Shown: positions 33,095 through 44,522 of the stretch, piece by piece
Layout of the letters: every line of letters begins with the position of its first letter
How positions within the stretch are numbered: position 1 is the stretch's first letter
Assembly (NCBI RefSeq): GCF_023091745.1
Contig: NC_068933.1
Location: 17,426,001-17,490,000, forward strand
From: Budorcas taxicolor
Lineage: Eukaryota > Chordata > Mammalia > Artiodactyla > Bovidae
DNA: 64,000 bases
Direction of reading: 5' to 3'
The notes under the pieces: model-generated
The model's input: only the letters and a program-made list of their open reading frames with translations
Databases searched by the model: none
What the model was told of the DNA's origin: nothing
Made by a program: the position numbers and the translations under genes

Positions 33095-33170
33095 GTGAAA
33101 GTGCTGGTCTCTCAGTCATGTCATATGGACTGTAGCCCACCTGGCTCGTCTGTTCATGGAATTCTCATGT
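33095..33170 (-). mobile_element. Bov-A SINE remnant
   Basis: GTGCTGGTCTCTCAGTCATG, GGACTGTAGCCCACCTGGCTC and TCTGTTCATGGAATTCTC are antisense Bov-A. Its right end has been duplicated together with flanking DNA (see 33156-33247). Confidence 0.82.
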
Positions 33171-33247
33171 GCTTTGCCACTAGTAATTTATATTAGATAT
33201 AATGGAATTCTCATGTGTTTAGCCACTAATAATTTATACTTAAATTT
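33156..33247 (+). repeat. 46-bp tandem duplication
   Basis: ATGGAATTCTCATGTG plus about 30 following bases at 33156-33201 repeats from 33202 with roughly five mismatches. The first ten bases are Bov-A sequence, so the duplication is younger than that SINE. Confidence 0.8.
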
Positions 33248-33519
33248 ATAAATGTTTTGGTTATTTTAAGTTTCTTGGTTATCATAATGCTGAAAATAGT
33301 TATGGTTTGCCATATTTCCTCTAAGATCTTATGATAACTATTACCTTTCCCCTCTATATTAAACTTATTAAAGTTGCTCTCATTGAAAGTTTGCATATAT
33401 ATGTATTTATACATATGTATTTATACATATATATATTCAGAAGCTACATCATTTTATCATTGTAATATTCAATGCTGAATGAAGAAACATATTACTAGTT
33501 ACAATTTATAAATAATCAT

Positions 33520-33705
33520 AACTATCATTTATTATTGAGCCCCGGATATTTAAAAATACCATTCGTAATCTATCTAGCAAATCTGCAAGAGAGATGGAAG
33601 TATGCTTATTTTGTAGGTGAGAAAAGTGGGTAACAATTTAAATAATTTAAGTGGATCACATAGAGAGCTGCTTGCAAATGTTTTGAATCTAAATTCTGTG
33701 ATTAT
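33520..33705 (+). mobile_element. MIR SINE
   Basis: TTTATTATTGAGCCCCGGAT, then TGCTTATTTTGTAGGTGAG, AAAGTGGGTAACAATTTAAA, GATCACATAGAGAGCTGC keep the MIR order with heavy divergence. Confidence 0.6.
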
Positions 33706-33804
33706 ATTTTCTGTTGAACATGACTGCCTTTTGAAAAGACTTTAAAGCAGAAATTTAGAGGAAAGGAAATCAAACAAATAAGAAAATATCAAAACAAATA
33801 AGAT

Positions 33805-33896
33805 AGCATTCTTTCCTGGAAAATTCCTTTGGCAGAAGAATGAAATGTAGTGTGGTGGGCTACAGTCCATGGGGCTGCAAAGAGTTGGACATGAGT

Positions 33897-33929
<33 letters not shown>
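33805..33929 (+). mobile_element. Bov-A SINE fragment with (CA)n tail
   Basis: GGGCTACAGTCCATGGGGCTGC and AAAGAGTTGGACATGAGTGC are the Bov-A 3' half, followed by (CA)n at 33898-33929. (CA)n grown on a Bov-A tail is a known way for ruminant microsatellites to start. Confidence 0.87.
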
Positions 33930-33930
<1 letters not shown>

Positions 33931-34106
33931 TAAATAACTAAACATATTTTGAAGACTTCTGTTTCTGCCCATGAAGGATTAACAACTACAGGAATTGCTG
34001 TGAGTAAATTACTAGACATCTGGGAAAAAGACATGAAACTGCTTTCACTACCTTCCTGAAACTTTGATAAGTTGTGTTTCCTTTTGCTTTTAGTTAAAAA
34101 CAATTT

Positions 34107-35020
34107 TTTTTAATTTCACTGAAACTTTTTCTGTGACCTTTGTGTTACTTAGAAATATACTGTTTTGTCTCCAAGTATTTGAGGATCTTCTAGCTATCTT
34201 TCTGCTATTGATTTCTAGTTTAATCCTATTATAGTCTGAGAGCAGACTCTGTATGATTTCTAGTCTTGTAAATTTGTTAAGGTGTATTTTTGACCTGGGA
34301 TGTGGTCTGTTTTGGTGAATGTTCCATGTAAGAGTGAGAAGAATATTCTGATTATTTTCTGTCTGCTAGGCTGCCCATTTCTCAGAGAGGTATTGTCATC
34401 TCAACTATAACACTCAGTTCATCTATTTTTCCTTATAGTTCTATCAGCTTTGGCCTCGCTTGTTTGGGCACTTCCCTGTTAGGTGCACATACATTAAAGA
34501 TTGCTAGTCTTCTTGGAGGACTGACCCCTTTATCATTAGTAATGCTGTTCTTTATCCCAAATAACTTCCCTTGCTCCGAAGAAATTAAAAAGCTACTCTG
34601 GCTTCCTTTTGATTAACTTTAGCAGAATATCTCTTTCTCCATTTACTTTTAATCTGTATATGTCTTTATATTTAATGTGGGTTTTTTTTAATAGATAAAA
34701 TACACTTGGGACTGATCTTTTCTTTTTAATCCAGTTGGATAATCTCTGTCTTGTAATTGACATATTTAGATTTGACATTTAAAGTGACTGTTGGTGTAGC
34801 TGGATTAATATCTGTTACATTTGTTACTCTTTTCGACTCTTCTGTATTTGTTGCCCTTGTTCTTTCCTCCTGATTTTGTCTTCTACTCTTTCTGCCTTTT
34901 ACAGTTTTAACTGATCATTTTATATGATTCTATTTCCTTTCCTAATTCCATATAAAGTATACTACTTATTTTTTTTGTTTTCCAGTGATTGCCCTAGAGT
35001 TTGCAGTATAAATTACACCT
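34107..35020 (-). mobile_element. Old L1 (L1M-type), left piece
   Basis: An antisense old L1 runs from GAAACTTTTTCTGTGACC through TTGATTTCTAGTTTAATCC, TGTGGTCTGTTTTGGTGAAT, GTTAGGTGCACATACATTAA, ATGTCTTTATATTTAATGTG and TTAATCCAGTTGGATAATCTC. There is no usable frame. It resumes after the SINE at 35032-35237. Confidence 0.85.
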
Positions 35021-35031
35021 AATTCACGTCT

Positions 35032-35237
35032 GGGCTTCCCTGATGGCTCAGATGGTAAGGAATCTGTCAGCAATGCAGAAGATCTGGTTCAGTCCCTGGG
35101 TTGGGAAGATCCCCTGGAGAAGGGAATGGCTCCCCACTCCAGTATTCTTGCCTGAACAATTCCATGGATAGAGGAACCTCACAGACTGCAGTCCATAGGG
35201 TTGCAAAGAGTCAGACATGGCCGAGTGACTGGCACAC
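35032..35237 (+). mobile_element. Bov-tA SINE nested in L1, with TSD
   Basis: Sense Bov-tA from GGGCTTCCCTGATGGCTCAG to CATGGCCGAGTGACTGGCAC. AATTCACGTCT (35021-35031) and AATTCAAGTCT (35238-35248) flank it with one mismatch. Confidence 0.94.
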
Positions 35238-35248
35238 AATTCAAGTCT

Positions 35249-36190
35249 TTCAAATAACAATACTAACTCTTCATAAATTATACAAGTGCCTTATAATAAC
35301 GAATTGTTCCTAATTTCTCTCTCTTGTCCCTGTACTGATGTCATTCATTTTACTTATACATAAGTGTGTATGTGTGTATGTATATATATATATATATATA
35401 TACACATAAAACTGCATAGATTGTTGCCATTATTTTTAAGAAACTGTTATCTGTTAGATCAGTTAAGAATGAGAAAAATGAAGATTTTTATTTTGTCCTA
35501 TTCCTTTTCCAATGCTTGCTTTCCTTATGCAAATCTGAGTTTCTGACCTATGTCATTTTTCTCCTCTCTGAAGAACTTATTTGAATGTTTCTTACGTAGT
35601 GGATCACTGGCAACAAATTTCCTCAGTGTTTGTTTATCTGAGAAAGCTCTTATTTCTCTTTCATTTCTGAAAGATAATTTCACAGGGTACAGAATTCTAG
35701 GTTGGTGATTATTTCTCTCAGTACTTTAAAGTAGTTCACTCCACTCTCTGCCTGCCTGCATGGTTTCTGAGCAATCAGACATGATTGTTTTCTTTGCTGC
35801 TCTGTAAGTAAGGTGTTTTTGTCCTCTGGCTTCTGGTATGGCTCCCAGAGGTGAAGTCACAGAAATGCAGGGCTCCCTCTGTGCCTGGCTTCCCTGGAGT
35901 TTTTAATTTTCAGACGTGTCCACACTGAGCCTCCAGCCATACTTCAATTACGGTGTAATCTTCCTGCCTGAGGAGTGGTCCTAATGGAAGCTTCTGTTCA
36001 TTGGCTTTTGCTCATGTTGTGATTCTTTGTTTCTGCCTTTCTCTGTCTCTCCAATTTTGGGGTTGGTGGTTTGCCCTCTGGCCTCAATTCTCTGACACAT
36101 CTTAGAAGGGCTGTTGATTTTTCAGTTCATTTAGATTTTTACTTGTTAGGAGGGAGTGATGACTTCTAAGCTCCCTACATGCCAAACTAG
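35249..36190 (-). mobile_element. Old L1 (L1M-type), right piece
   Basis: Continuation of the antisense L1: GTTTATCTGAGAAAGCTC, TTCATTTCTGAAAGATAATT, CAGGGTACAGAATTCTAGG, CTCTGCCTGCCTGCATGG, GTTTCTGAGCAATCAGACA. A (TG)n/(TA)n run lies within it at 35355-35402. Confidence 0.78.
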
Positions 36191-36284
36191 AAACTGAAAG
36201 TAATGTGTGACATGTTGCTAATTTGTGATAATATTGTTTTGCTGCAATAGATAAATTATTTTAAAAAATGACTGTCTTAATAAT

Positions 36285-36520
36285 TATAGTAAAAGCAGCA
36301 ACAAAATTAAACACCATTTCATGTTAAAAACTTTCTAGAAACTAGCAATACAAGAGAATTTTCTCAGTGTGATAAGGGGAATTTACAAATATCCTGTGGT
36401 TCAGAAACAAGACAAGTATATTTTTCCTCTCCATTCTAGTCAATATTATATTGAAAGTTCTCGCCACTGTATGGAAGCATGAAAAAATGAAACACCTTAA
36501 ACAAGAAAGAAAAATATGCC
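36285..36520 (+). mobile_element. Old L1 ORF2 fragment
   Basis: Sense words ACCATTTCATGTTAAAAACT, GTCAATATTATATTGAAAGT, TCTCGCCACTGTATGGAAGC resemble L1 ORF2 around the RT palm, very diverged and lacking an open frame. Confidence 0.5.
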
Positions 36521-36559
36521 TCATCTTACAAAAGAAAAAAAGAGTTTTGGTTTTTATTT

Positions 36560-37795
36560 TTTAACTTTGCAGATTCTAAGCAAATGAGTAAAATTTCTCA
36601 CTTTCAACATAGGCAGAGACACATAGATGTATCACATTGATCTGCAAAATAGAGAAACCAGCGATGAAGGTTCTTAGTCTAATGAAAGGCACCAGGTAAA
36701 CCAATATGTGAACTCATGGGATAATATAAAAAATAGACACAAGTAAGACAAGAACAAGGATTTGACTTGCTTCCTAATAATCCAGGGTGGAATCATAGAA
36801 AGAATAGTAAGTATCTGAACACAGATAACCCCTCCTTCTTTCCAACTTTCATAAAAAGCAAGCAGAAAACAAGAAAACCAATTGAGAAACTCAATGTAGA
36901 CACAAACATTTCAAAATTAATACCTGAGAAACCTTAATCTGTAAAAGGAGTAAAATGTGACATAGAATTATATTCACAGGATGAATAGAATTATTTTTCC
37001 CTTTCATACTCTTGTCAAGATACAAATGGAATGTAAAGAATGTGAACCTGGAAATGAACGTACTCGCTTTTCCATGGCAGCATCTTCTGACTGATAATCC
37101 AATTAGATGGAAAAGAAAGAAAGGAAAGAAGGAAGTTTTCACTTACTCTTGATAAAAGCAACAGGAAGGAGACTGGCATCACGGAAGGAAAATCTGGACT
37201 TAACTAGCTGATGCTCACTGTTGTAATTACCTGCTGTGTCTATTTTGATCCTGCCTACCTTGTGATACTTGATATCATAATGAACTGCTGATTGTGTTTA
37301 TGAACATTTTCAAGGTGCTCATTCACTACATCTTGGAAATGCTGTTTTCTTTCTGAAGTAGCTTGACCAGGTGAAAATAACTCCCAACATATCATTTCAA
37401 TTTAACAGAGACAGACTTGGCCTAAGCTCAATTCTATAGAGGTTTGTTGTAACTTGCAAAATCATATCCTGTAGAAGAGGGAAAAAAAAATCCATGTTGT
37501 TTATATAATTCCCTTCAAGCACATCCTATGCAGATACATTTGTTACCAGCAACAACGTTATGATTTGGGATTGGCAGCCACATTTTGAAAGAAAAATGAT
37601 TATCCCCCCCAAAATTAGCAATAATTTATCCTAAAAACCATAAAAAGCTTTGCGAACAATATATCAAACTGTGTACTATCTTAATGCATGTATACAAGAG
37701 AAACAAAAAATGAATTTGTACTCAAGAAGTTTTTGTCATATTCTCTCTTATGAAAGCCCAGATTTGAATAGACAAGCTTCTATGACCACCATTAA
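36560..37795. other. Non-genic stretch, nothing assigned
   Basis: About 1.2 kb with no supported gene or recognised repeat. Confidence 0.45.
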
Positions 37796-37797
37796 GC

Positions 37798-37861
37798 AAA
37801 CCTGCGTCTCTTACATCTTGCATTGCAGGATTCTTTACCACTGAGCCACCGGGGAAGCCCA
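37798..37861 (-). mobile_element. Bov-tA SINE head fragment
   Basis: CTTGCATTGCAGGATTCTTT, ACCACTGAGCCACCGGGGAAG is the antisense tRNA-derived head of Bov-tA; the Bov-A body is absent. Confidence 0.85.
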
Positions 37862-38059
37862 AGCAACTATTACTAAACAATTATTACCCTGGGTGAAGCT
37901 CTCAATAAATAACATGTATTAAGCAGCATTACACTGTGCCAACTTAGAGAAATGTTAGTAGTTGTTTTAAATTTATCCATAATAAAAATTAATGGAATTA
38001 GCAATGATTGATCATCCGGTAGATGCCTGGTCATCATAAACATCTTGTTGACAATTTTA

Positions 38060-38198
38060 TTTGTCCCTCAAATTTTGAGTCTTATTGTTATCTTATTTTC
38101 ACAGGTAAAATACTAATAACAGGTTCAGGAAGATTAAGAAATTTAACCAAGGTCACAAGGTTGGTGAACAGCAAAAACAGAATTTGAACAATGATTTA
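38060..38198 (+). mobile_element. MIR SINE fragment
   Basis: TTATTTTCACAGGTAAAATAC, GAAATTTAACCAAGGTCACAAGG, GAACAGCAAAAACAGAATTTG follow the MIR core in order. Confidence 0.65.
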
Positions 38199-38214
38199 TG
38201 TAATAAAATAACAT

Positions 38215-39230
38215 CAGTTCAGTTCATTTCACTCAGTCATGTCCGATTCTTTGCGACCCCATGAATCGCAGCACGCCAGGCCTTCCTGTCCATCACCAAC
38301 TCCCGGAGATCACTCAAACTCATGTCCATCAAGTCAGTGATGCCATCTCATCCTCTGTTGTCCCCTTCTCCTCCTGCCCCCAATCCCTCCCAGCATCAGA
38401 GTCTTTTCCAATGAGTCAACTCTTCGCATGAGGTGGCCAAAGTACTGGAATTTCAGCTTCAGCATCAGTCCTTCCAAAGAACACCCAGGACTGATAGCCT
38501 TGCAGTCCAAGGGACTCTCAAAGAGTCTTCTCCAACACCACAGTTCAAAAGCATCAATTCTTCAGCGCTCAGCTTTCTTCACAGTCCAACTCTCATATCC
38601 ATACATGACCACTGGAAAAACCACAGCCTTGACTAGACAGACCTTTGTTGGCAAAGTAATGTCTCTGCTTTTGAATATGCTATCTAGGTTGGTTATAACT
38701 TTCCAAGGAGTAAGTGTCTTTTAATTTCATGGCTGCAGTCACCATCTACAGTGATTTTGGAGCCCCCCAAAATAAAGTCTACCACTGTTTCCACAGAAAA
38801 CTAGTCAATCTAATCACATGGACCATAGCCTTGTCTAACTCAGTGAAACTAAGCCATGCCCTGTGGGGCCACCCAAGACGGGAGGGTCATGGTGGAGAGG
38901 TCTGACAGAATGTGGTCCACTGGAGAAGGGAATGGCAAACCACTTCAGTATTCTTGCCTTGAGATCCCCATGAACAGTATGAAAAGGCAAAATGATAGGA
39001 TACTGAAAGAGGAACTCCCCAGGTCAGTAGGTGCCCAGTATGCTACTGGAGATCAGTGGAGAAATAACTCCAGAAAGAATGAAGGGCTGGAGCCAAAGCA
39101 AAAACAATACCCAGTTGTGGATGTGACTGTTGATAGAAGCAAGGTCTGATGCTGTGAAGAGCAATATTGCATAGGAACCTGGAATGTTAGGTCCATGAAT
39201 CAAGGCAAATTGGAAGTGGTCAAATAGGAG
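38215..39230 (-). mobile_element. BovB LINE copy 8, 5'-inverted (twin-primed), with TSD
   Basis: 38215 to about 38793 is the BovB 3' end on the minus strand. From about 38795 to 39230 the strand flips: plus-strand BovB sequence upstream of and entering the endonuclease, with a readable frame WSTGEGNGKPLQYSCLE...NSMKRQNDRI and then CIGTWNVRSMNQGKLEVVK, the start of the endonuclease domain. The perfect duplication ATAAAATAACAT at 38203-38214 and 39231-39242 encloses both halves, so this is one insertion. About 2 kb of central coding sequence is missing between the halves. Confidence 0.92.
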
Positions 39231-39431
39231 ATAAAATAACATATAGCCCTTTTAAAAAATAATATTTATGAATTAAAAATAACTTACATTCACCATTCTC
39301 TGTAAACTCTGTTTTTGTATTTACCTTCCAGTTTCATCAGTAACCATATGCATTTTTACATATTTTTTCCAAATTTAACATAGAGCCCTTCTTGTTCACT
39401 GTATTTCCTTTCTGCTCTAAGATAAACAAAT

Positions 39432-39640
39432 GTGTGTGTGTTAGTAGCTCAGTTGTGTCTGACTCTACGATCCCATGGACTATAGCCTGCCAGGCTCCTC
39501 AGTCCATGGAATTCTCCAGGCAAGAATACTGGAGTAAGTTGCCTTTCCCTTCTACAGGTGATCTTCCCGATCTACGGATTGAACCCAGGTCTTTGCATTG
39601 CAGGTGGATTCTTTACTATCTGAGCCACCAGAGAAGCCCC
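39432..39640 (-). mobile_element. Bov-tA SINE, with TSD
   Basis: Complete antisense Bov-tA. AAGATAAACAAAT (39419-39431) and AAGATAAGCAAAT (39641-39653) flank it with one mismatch. Confidence 0.95.
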
Positions 39641-39653
39641 AAGATAAGCAAAT

Positions 39654-40216
39654 AGGCAGTTTCAAATTTTGGCAGATCTAAATGAACATTTGCATCAGGG
39701 AGAAAGTTCCAGAATTTTTGCTTTTACACTAACTCGATGTGCTAAAACTCCCCGCAAACCAGAACTCTCTGTTCCAGGGTCAGCTCACTTACCAATAAGC
39801 CCTGTGACTCTGAACAGGAACTCCTTTGTTCAGTCTGTAGTTTAATGCATCCAGTGTGATCTCAGTTTTAGTTATTTGTATTTTTTTTGGTTCTAAAATA
39901 TCTGTTACTTCCTCAAAATTCCACTTCCATACCACAATTATTCCCTATTTATTTAATTTCCTCTGTTGTTTAAAATATTTAAATGGTGCTTAGTTACTTT
40001 CAGTATCCTGCCATGACTCCAGTATTAGGCTCATCTGTGGGCTTCTCATTGCTTTTGTCTCTTTCTTCTTTTGATCGTTGGTCACATTCTCTTTCTTCTT
40101 CACATGGATGGTCACGGACACTTTTTACTTTACATCTGCAGTGTGTGTAAAAGACTGTAGGTCATTTTATTTTCCCCAGAATGGTTCCTTTTTCTCTTGT
40201 TAAGCAGCGAGGATAA
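39654..40216. other. Non-genic stretch with weak L1 trace
   Basis: Mostly unassigned. GTTTAATGCATCCAGTGTG and TTTTGGTTCTAAAATATCTG at about 39838-39900 faintly resemble antisense old L1. Confidence 0.4.
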
Positions 40217-40226
40217 GAAGCTGATC

Positions 40227-40436
40227 ACGCTCATACCCTATCACTCAGTCGTGTCCGACTCTTTGTGACCCTGAGGCCTGTAGCCCTCCAGGTTCCTCTG
40301 TCCATGGAATTTTCCAGGCAAGAATACTGGGGTGGGTTGCCATTTCCTTCTTCAGGGGAACTTCCTGACCCAGGGATTGAACCTGTGTCTCCTGCCTTGC
40401 AGGTGGATTCTTTACCATTGAGCTCTAGGGAAGAGT
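40227..40436 (-). mobile_element. Bov-tA SINE, with TSD
   Basis: Complete antisense Bov-tA. GAAGCTGATC at 40217-40226 and 40437-40446 is a perfect 10-bp flanking duplication. Confidence 0.95.
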
Positions 40437-40446
40437 GAAGCTGATC

Positions 40447-41542
40447 GCCAGGACACAATTAGAAATGGACCTGGGTCTGGGCTGGGCTGCAATGTCACTA
40501 CTGCTCAGCCCATTTCTAGTTTATTTCTAGTCTTTGAATGTGGCCCTCATGAATTTTTTTTTATTGAGAGCCTGGCACATGTCTGTCCCCCTAGACCCCA
40601 AAGTTTGTTATTGCCCTTTTTGGCGTCTTCACTTAACTCATGAGCTTTTCACCCTCACTGCTTTAAAATCAGGTTATGAGGTGGGAGTGGCTATGTTTTT
40701 GAGGAAGCACTTGTTCTAATTATGTCAGGCCAGTTATAGCCCGTGTGGTGAGAGTTTATTGACTATGTAATTGAGGTTTTATTTCACATTTTTCAGTTTA
40801 TTAAAGAGTTGACATGTTTAAAAAATTTTATCATCCTTGTTTTCTAAACTATGATATTTTATTTTGCTTATTGACATATATGTTTCTTGTCTTTTCCTTA
40901 CATATTACAAATTACTATATATTTTGAATATCAGTCCTTTGTAAAAGATATCAACTGAAAATATTTTTCCAATTTTGTCGTTTTCTTTCATCCTATGATA
41001 ATCTTTGATAAGCAAAATTCTTAGACCTAAATTACCATATTATAGTCATTTTTCTTTTAACACAAACCCTCTTGTTATCATTCTTCAAGAAGATCTTAAT
41101 TATTCGTGAATATTTATACTTCTGTGTACTTTACATATTTAGTTTTCAAATTACACTGAAAGTCTATTGGATTTTTATTCTTTAATGCATAGAAACATTT
41201 GGGGAAACTTGAAAATCATACAATCTTTCAAACTATGAACCTGGTATATCTTATTTATTTAGAATAGATCATCCCAGCATCATGTAATAAAATTTAAAAC
41301 TTTTCTAGATATTTCAATTATACTTTAAAATACACACTATGTATTTACAACTCTCATAAATGGAGTCTTTTATAAATATTGTTTGTTCCTTTATAATAAT
41401 ACATTTTCATATTAATTTATTTTCATTAGTCTTTCTAAACACTATTTTAATAAATTGTCTCAGATACCTTTGGATTTTCTACACTGAAATTTATATCATG
41501 TTTAAAGAAAAACTGTTTCTTCTTTCTAATCTTTCATATTTT
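40447..41542. other. AT-rich non-genic stretch, weak antisense L1
   Basis: The part at about 40890-41300 has an old antisense-L1 feel (AATATCAGTCCTTTGTAAAAG, ATTTTTCCAATTTTGTCG), matching the stronger antisense L1 on the other side of the BovB at 43520. No gene. Confidence 0.4.
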
Positions 41543-41553
41543 ATTTAATGGTT

Positions 41554-43505
41554 CAGTTTAGTTCAGTTGCTCAGTCATGTCCAACTCTTTGCAACCCCAT
41601 GGACTGCAGCACGCCAGGCCTCCCTGTCCATCACCAACCCCTGGAGTTTACTCAAACTCACGTTCATTGAGTTGGTGATGCCATCCAACCATCCCCACCT
41701 CTGTCGTCCCTTTCTCCTCCTGCCTTCAATCTTTCCCAGCATCAGGGTCTTTTCAAATGAGTCAGCTCTTCCCATCAGGTGGCCAAAGTATTGGAGTTTC
41801 AGCTTCAGCATCAGTCCTTCCAATGAACATTCAGGACTGATTTCTTTTAGGATGGACTGGTTGGATCTCCTTGCAGTCCAAGGGACTCTCAAGAGTCTTC
41901 TCCAACACCACAGTTCAAAAGCATCCATTCTTCTGCACTTAGCTTTCTTTATAGTCCAACTCTCACATCCATACATAACTACTGGAAAAACCATAGTCTT
42001 GACTAGACAGATTTTTGTTGGCACAGTAATGTCTCTGTTTTTCAATATGCTATCTAGGTTGGTCATAACTTTTCTTCCAAGGAGCAAGCATCTTTTAATT
42101 TCATGGCTGCAGTCACCATCTGCAGTGATTTTGGAGCCCCCCAATATAAAGTAGCTGTTTCCACTGTTTCCCCATGTATTTGCAATGAAGTGATGGGACC
42201 AGATGCCATGATCTTAACTTCCTGAATGTTGGGCTTTAGGACAACTTTTTCACTCTCATCTTTCACTTTCATCAAGAGGCTTTTTAGTTCCTCTTCACTT
42301 TCTGCCATAAAGGTGGTGTCATCTGCATATCTGAGGTTATTGATATTTCTCCCAGCAATCCTGATTCTAGCTTGCACTTCTTCCAGCCCAGCATTTCTCA
42401 TGATGTACTCTGCATATAAGTTAAATAAGCAGGGTGACAATATACAGCTCTGATGTATTCCTTTCCCAATTTGGAACCCATCTATTGTCCCATGTCCAGT
42501 TCTAACTGTTGCTTCCTGACCTGCATACAGATTTCTCAGGAGGCAGGTCAGGTGGTCTGGTATTCCCATCTCTTTCAAAATTTTCTAGAGTTTTTTGTGG
42601 TCCATGCAGTCAAAGGCTTTGGCATAGTCAATAAAGCAGAAGTAGATGTTTTTCTGGAACTCTCTTGCTTTTTCAATGATCCAACGGATGTTGGCAATTT
42701 GATCTCTGGTTCCTCTGCCTTTTCTAAATCCAGCTTGAACATCTGGAAGTACATGGTTCACGTACAGTTGAAACCTGTCTTGGAGAATTTTGAGCATTAC
42801 TTTACAAGTGTGTGAGATGAGTGCAGTTGTACGATAGTTTGAACATTCTTTGGCATTGCCTTTCTTTGGGGTTGGAAAGAAAACTGACCTTTCCTAGTCC
42901 TGTGGCCACTGCTGAGTTTTCCAAATGTGCTGGCATATTGAGTGCAACACTTTGCTTGCATCATCTTTTAGGGTTTGAAATAGCTCAACTGGAATTCCAT
43001 CACTTCCACTAGCTTTATTTGTAGTCATGCTGCCTAAGGCCCACTTGACTTCGCATTGTAGGATGTCTGGCTCTAGGTTGGTGATCACACCCTCGTGATT
43101 ATCTGGGTTGTGAAGATCTTTTTTGTATAGCTCTTCTGTGTATTCTTGCCTGAAGGCCAGGGGCTCTGGGTGCAGCAGAACTGGGTATGGCATAAGCCCT
43201 CTTGGAGGAGGTTGCCATTAACCCCACCATAGAGCCACCAGAACTTACACAGGTCTGGAAGACAAATTCATGGCAGGCACAAACAGAACCTTGTGCACAC
43301 CAGGACTCTGGAGAAACGAGCAGTGACCACACAAGAGTCCGACCCAGACTTGCCAGTAAGCGTCCAGGAGTCTCCAGCAGAGGCGTGGGTCGGTGGTGGC
43401 CTGCTGCAGGGCTGGGGGCACTGAGTGTAGCAGTGCATGCAGGGGACCTTTTGTAGGAGGTCGCCATTATCTTCATTAGCTCCGCCATAGTTTGGCCCCA
43501 GGTAA
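41554..43505 (-). mobile_element. BovB LINE copy 9, internally deleted with GC-rich leader, with TSD
   Basis: 41554 to about 43152 is BovB from the 3' tail through the RT (minus-strand frames 42585-42797, 42063-42578 with YADD near 42313-42328, and 41575-42144). At about 43152 it joins a GC-rich leader (43153-43505) in the same orientation. That leader contains two related words (ATGGCGGAGCTAATGAAG near its 5' end, ATGGTGGGGTTAATGGC about 210 bases later), like a dimer of 5' UTR units. ATTTAATGGTT at 41543-41553 and 43506-43516 encloses everything, so leader and 3' half arrived together and the endonuclease region is missing. I take the leader as the BovB 5' UTR; an L1 origin cannot be ruled out. 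Confidence 0.9.
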
Positions 43506-43519
43506 ATTTAATGGTTAGA

Positions 43520-44010
43520 TTCTGTATTTGTCCTCAAATACTTCATACACCTCACTAATAAAACCATCAGTAGTAAGAGATCTTAATCTTCTTAAATCAT
43601 CCATTCTAGAAATTTATCTATTTCATCAAACTTTCATATTTATTAGTTAAAATTGATGTCAGTTGATTAAATATGTTTCCCTTTTTAATATTATGCTTTC
43701 AACAAACACTGTTAATGTCAACTTATTCAGAACCAACCCTTATGTCCTTATTGCGTTTGATTGTATTATTTCCATCCTGTAACTTTCGTTGTCACATTTC
43801 TTAAGTTGCATGCTTAGTTCATTAATTATCAGTATTTCTCCTTTGATAATATGCAGCTGATGGCATAAGTTTCTCTCTGAGTACTGTTTTAGCTGCCTAT
43901 CATGAGTTTTTAATGTTTTATGTTACCTATTTAAATATATATTACCTAGCTCTAAATATTTTCTAATCTCCTGATTTTTTAAAAAAAATTGTGAGTTATC
44001 TAGAGGACAA
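43520..44010 (-). mobile_element. Old L1 (L1M-type) fragment
   Basis: Antisense words such as TTAAATCATCCATTCTAGAA, ATTTATCTATTTCATC, TTTCTCCTTTGATAATATGC, AAGTTTCTCTCTGAGTACTG, TTTTAGCTGCC follow old L1 ORF2 in order with strong divergence. Confidence 0.65.
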
Positions 44011-44473
44011 CCTTATCTTTCTGTTACAGAATTTAGCCTAATTTTACCAGTTGTTACTGAGAGGAATCAAGTGACATTTGGCAAAAGTTGTACATAGAAT
44101 ATCTTTTGTGAAATTTCATAAGTGATTAAAAAGAATATGTATGATTCAACATTTGATGTGATACCTTTTTGATCAAGTTAGCTAATTCTTTTGTTTAAAT
44201 ATTGTAATCTCTTTTTATTTTGCTTGACCAATCATATACTTAAAACAAAAGCCATGTACCTTCACTAAGAAAATTTGGGAAATGTAAAAAATAGAATGCA
44301 ACAAAAGTATAACTTGTAACCTCACTACTCCAGTGATAGCATTGTAATTTTTTTAAAATTAATCACTTAAACCCCTTCTGAATTATATCATACACAGATT
44401 TCAGATATGCATACAGATAGAGGTACAGCCCATTGACCTTCCTCCTTTGAAAACATGCCATCATGCCTTTGAG

Positions 44474-44522
44474 GCTCATGCACAGAGTCAGACATGACTA
44501 AAGCGACTTAGCAGCAGCAGCA
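44474..44522 (+). mobile_element. Bov-A2 tail fragment with (CAG)n
   Basis: AGAGTCAGACATGACTAAAG, CGACTTAGCAGCAGCAGCAG is the tail of a Bov-A2 in sense, ending in its (CAG)n. The body is missing. Confidence 0.82.

Noticed and set aside
43140..43165. BovB copy 9 join as a splice junction
   Set aside because: An AG acceptor is only possible if the shared GCAAG is assigned to the leader, and the donor side is not visible in this window. It is left as an internal deletion of unknown mechanism.
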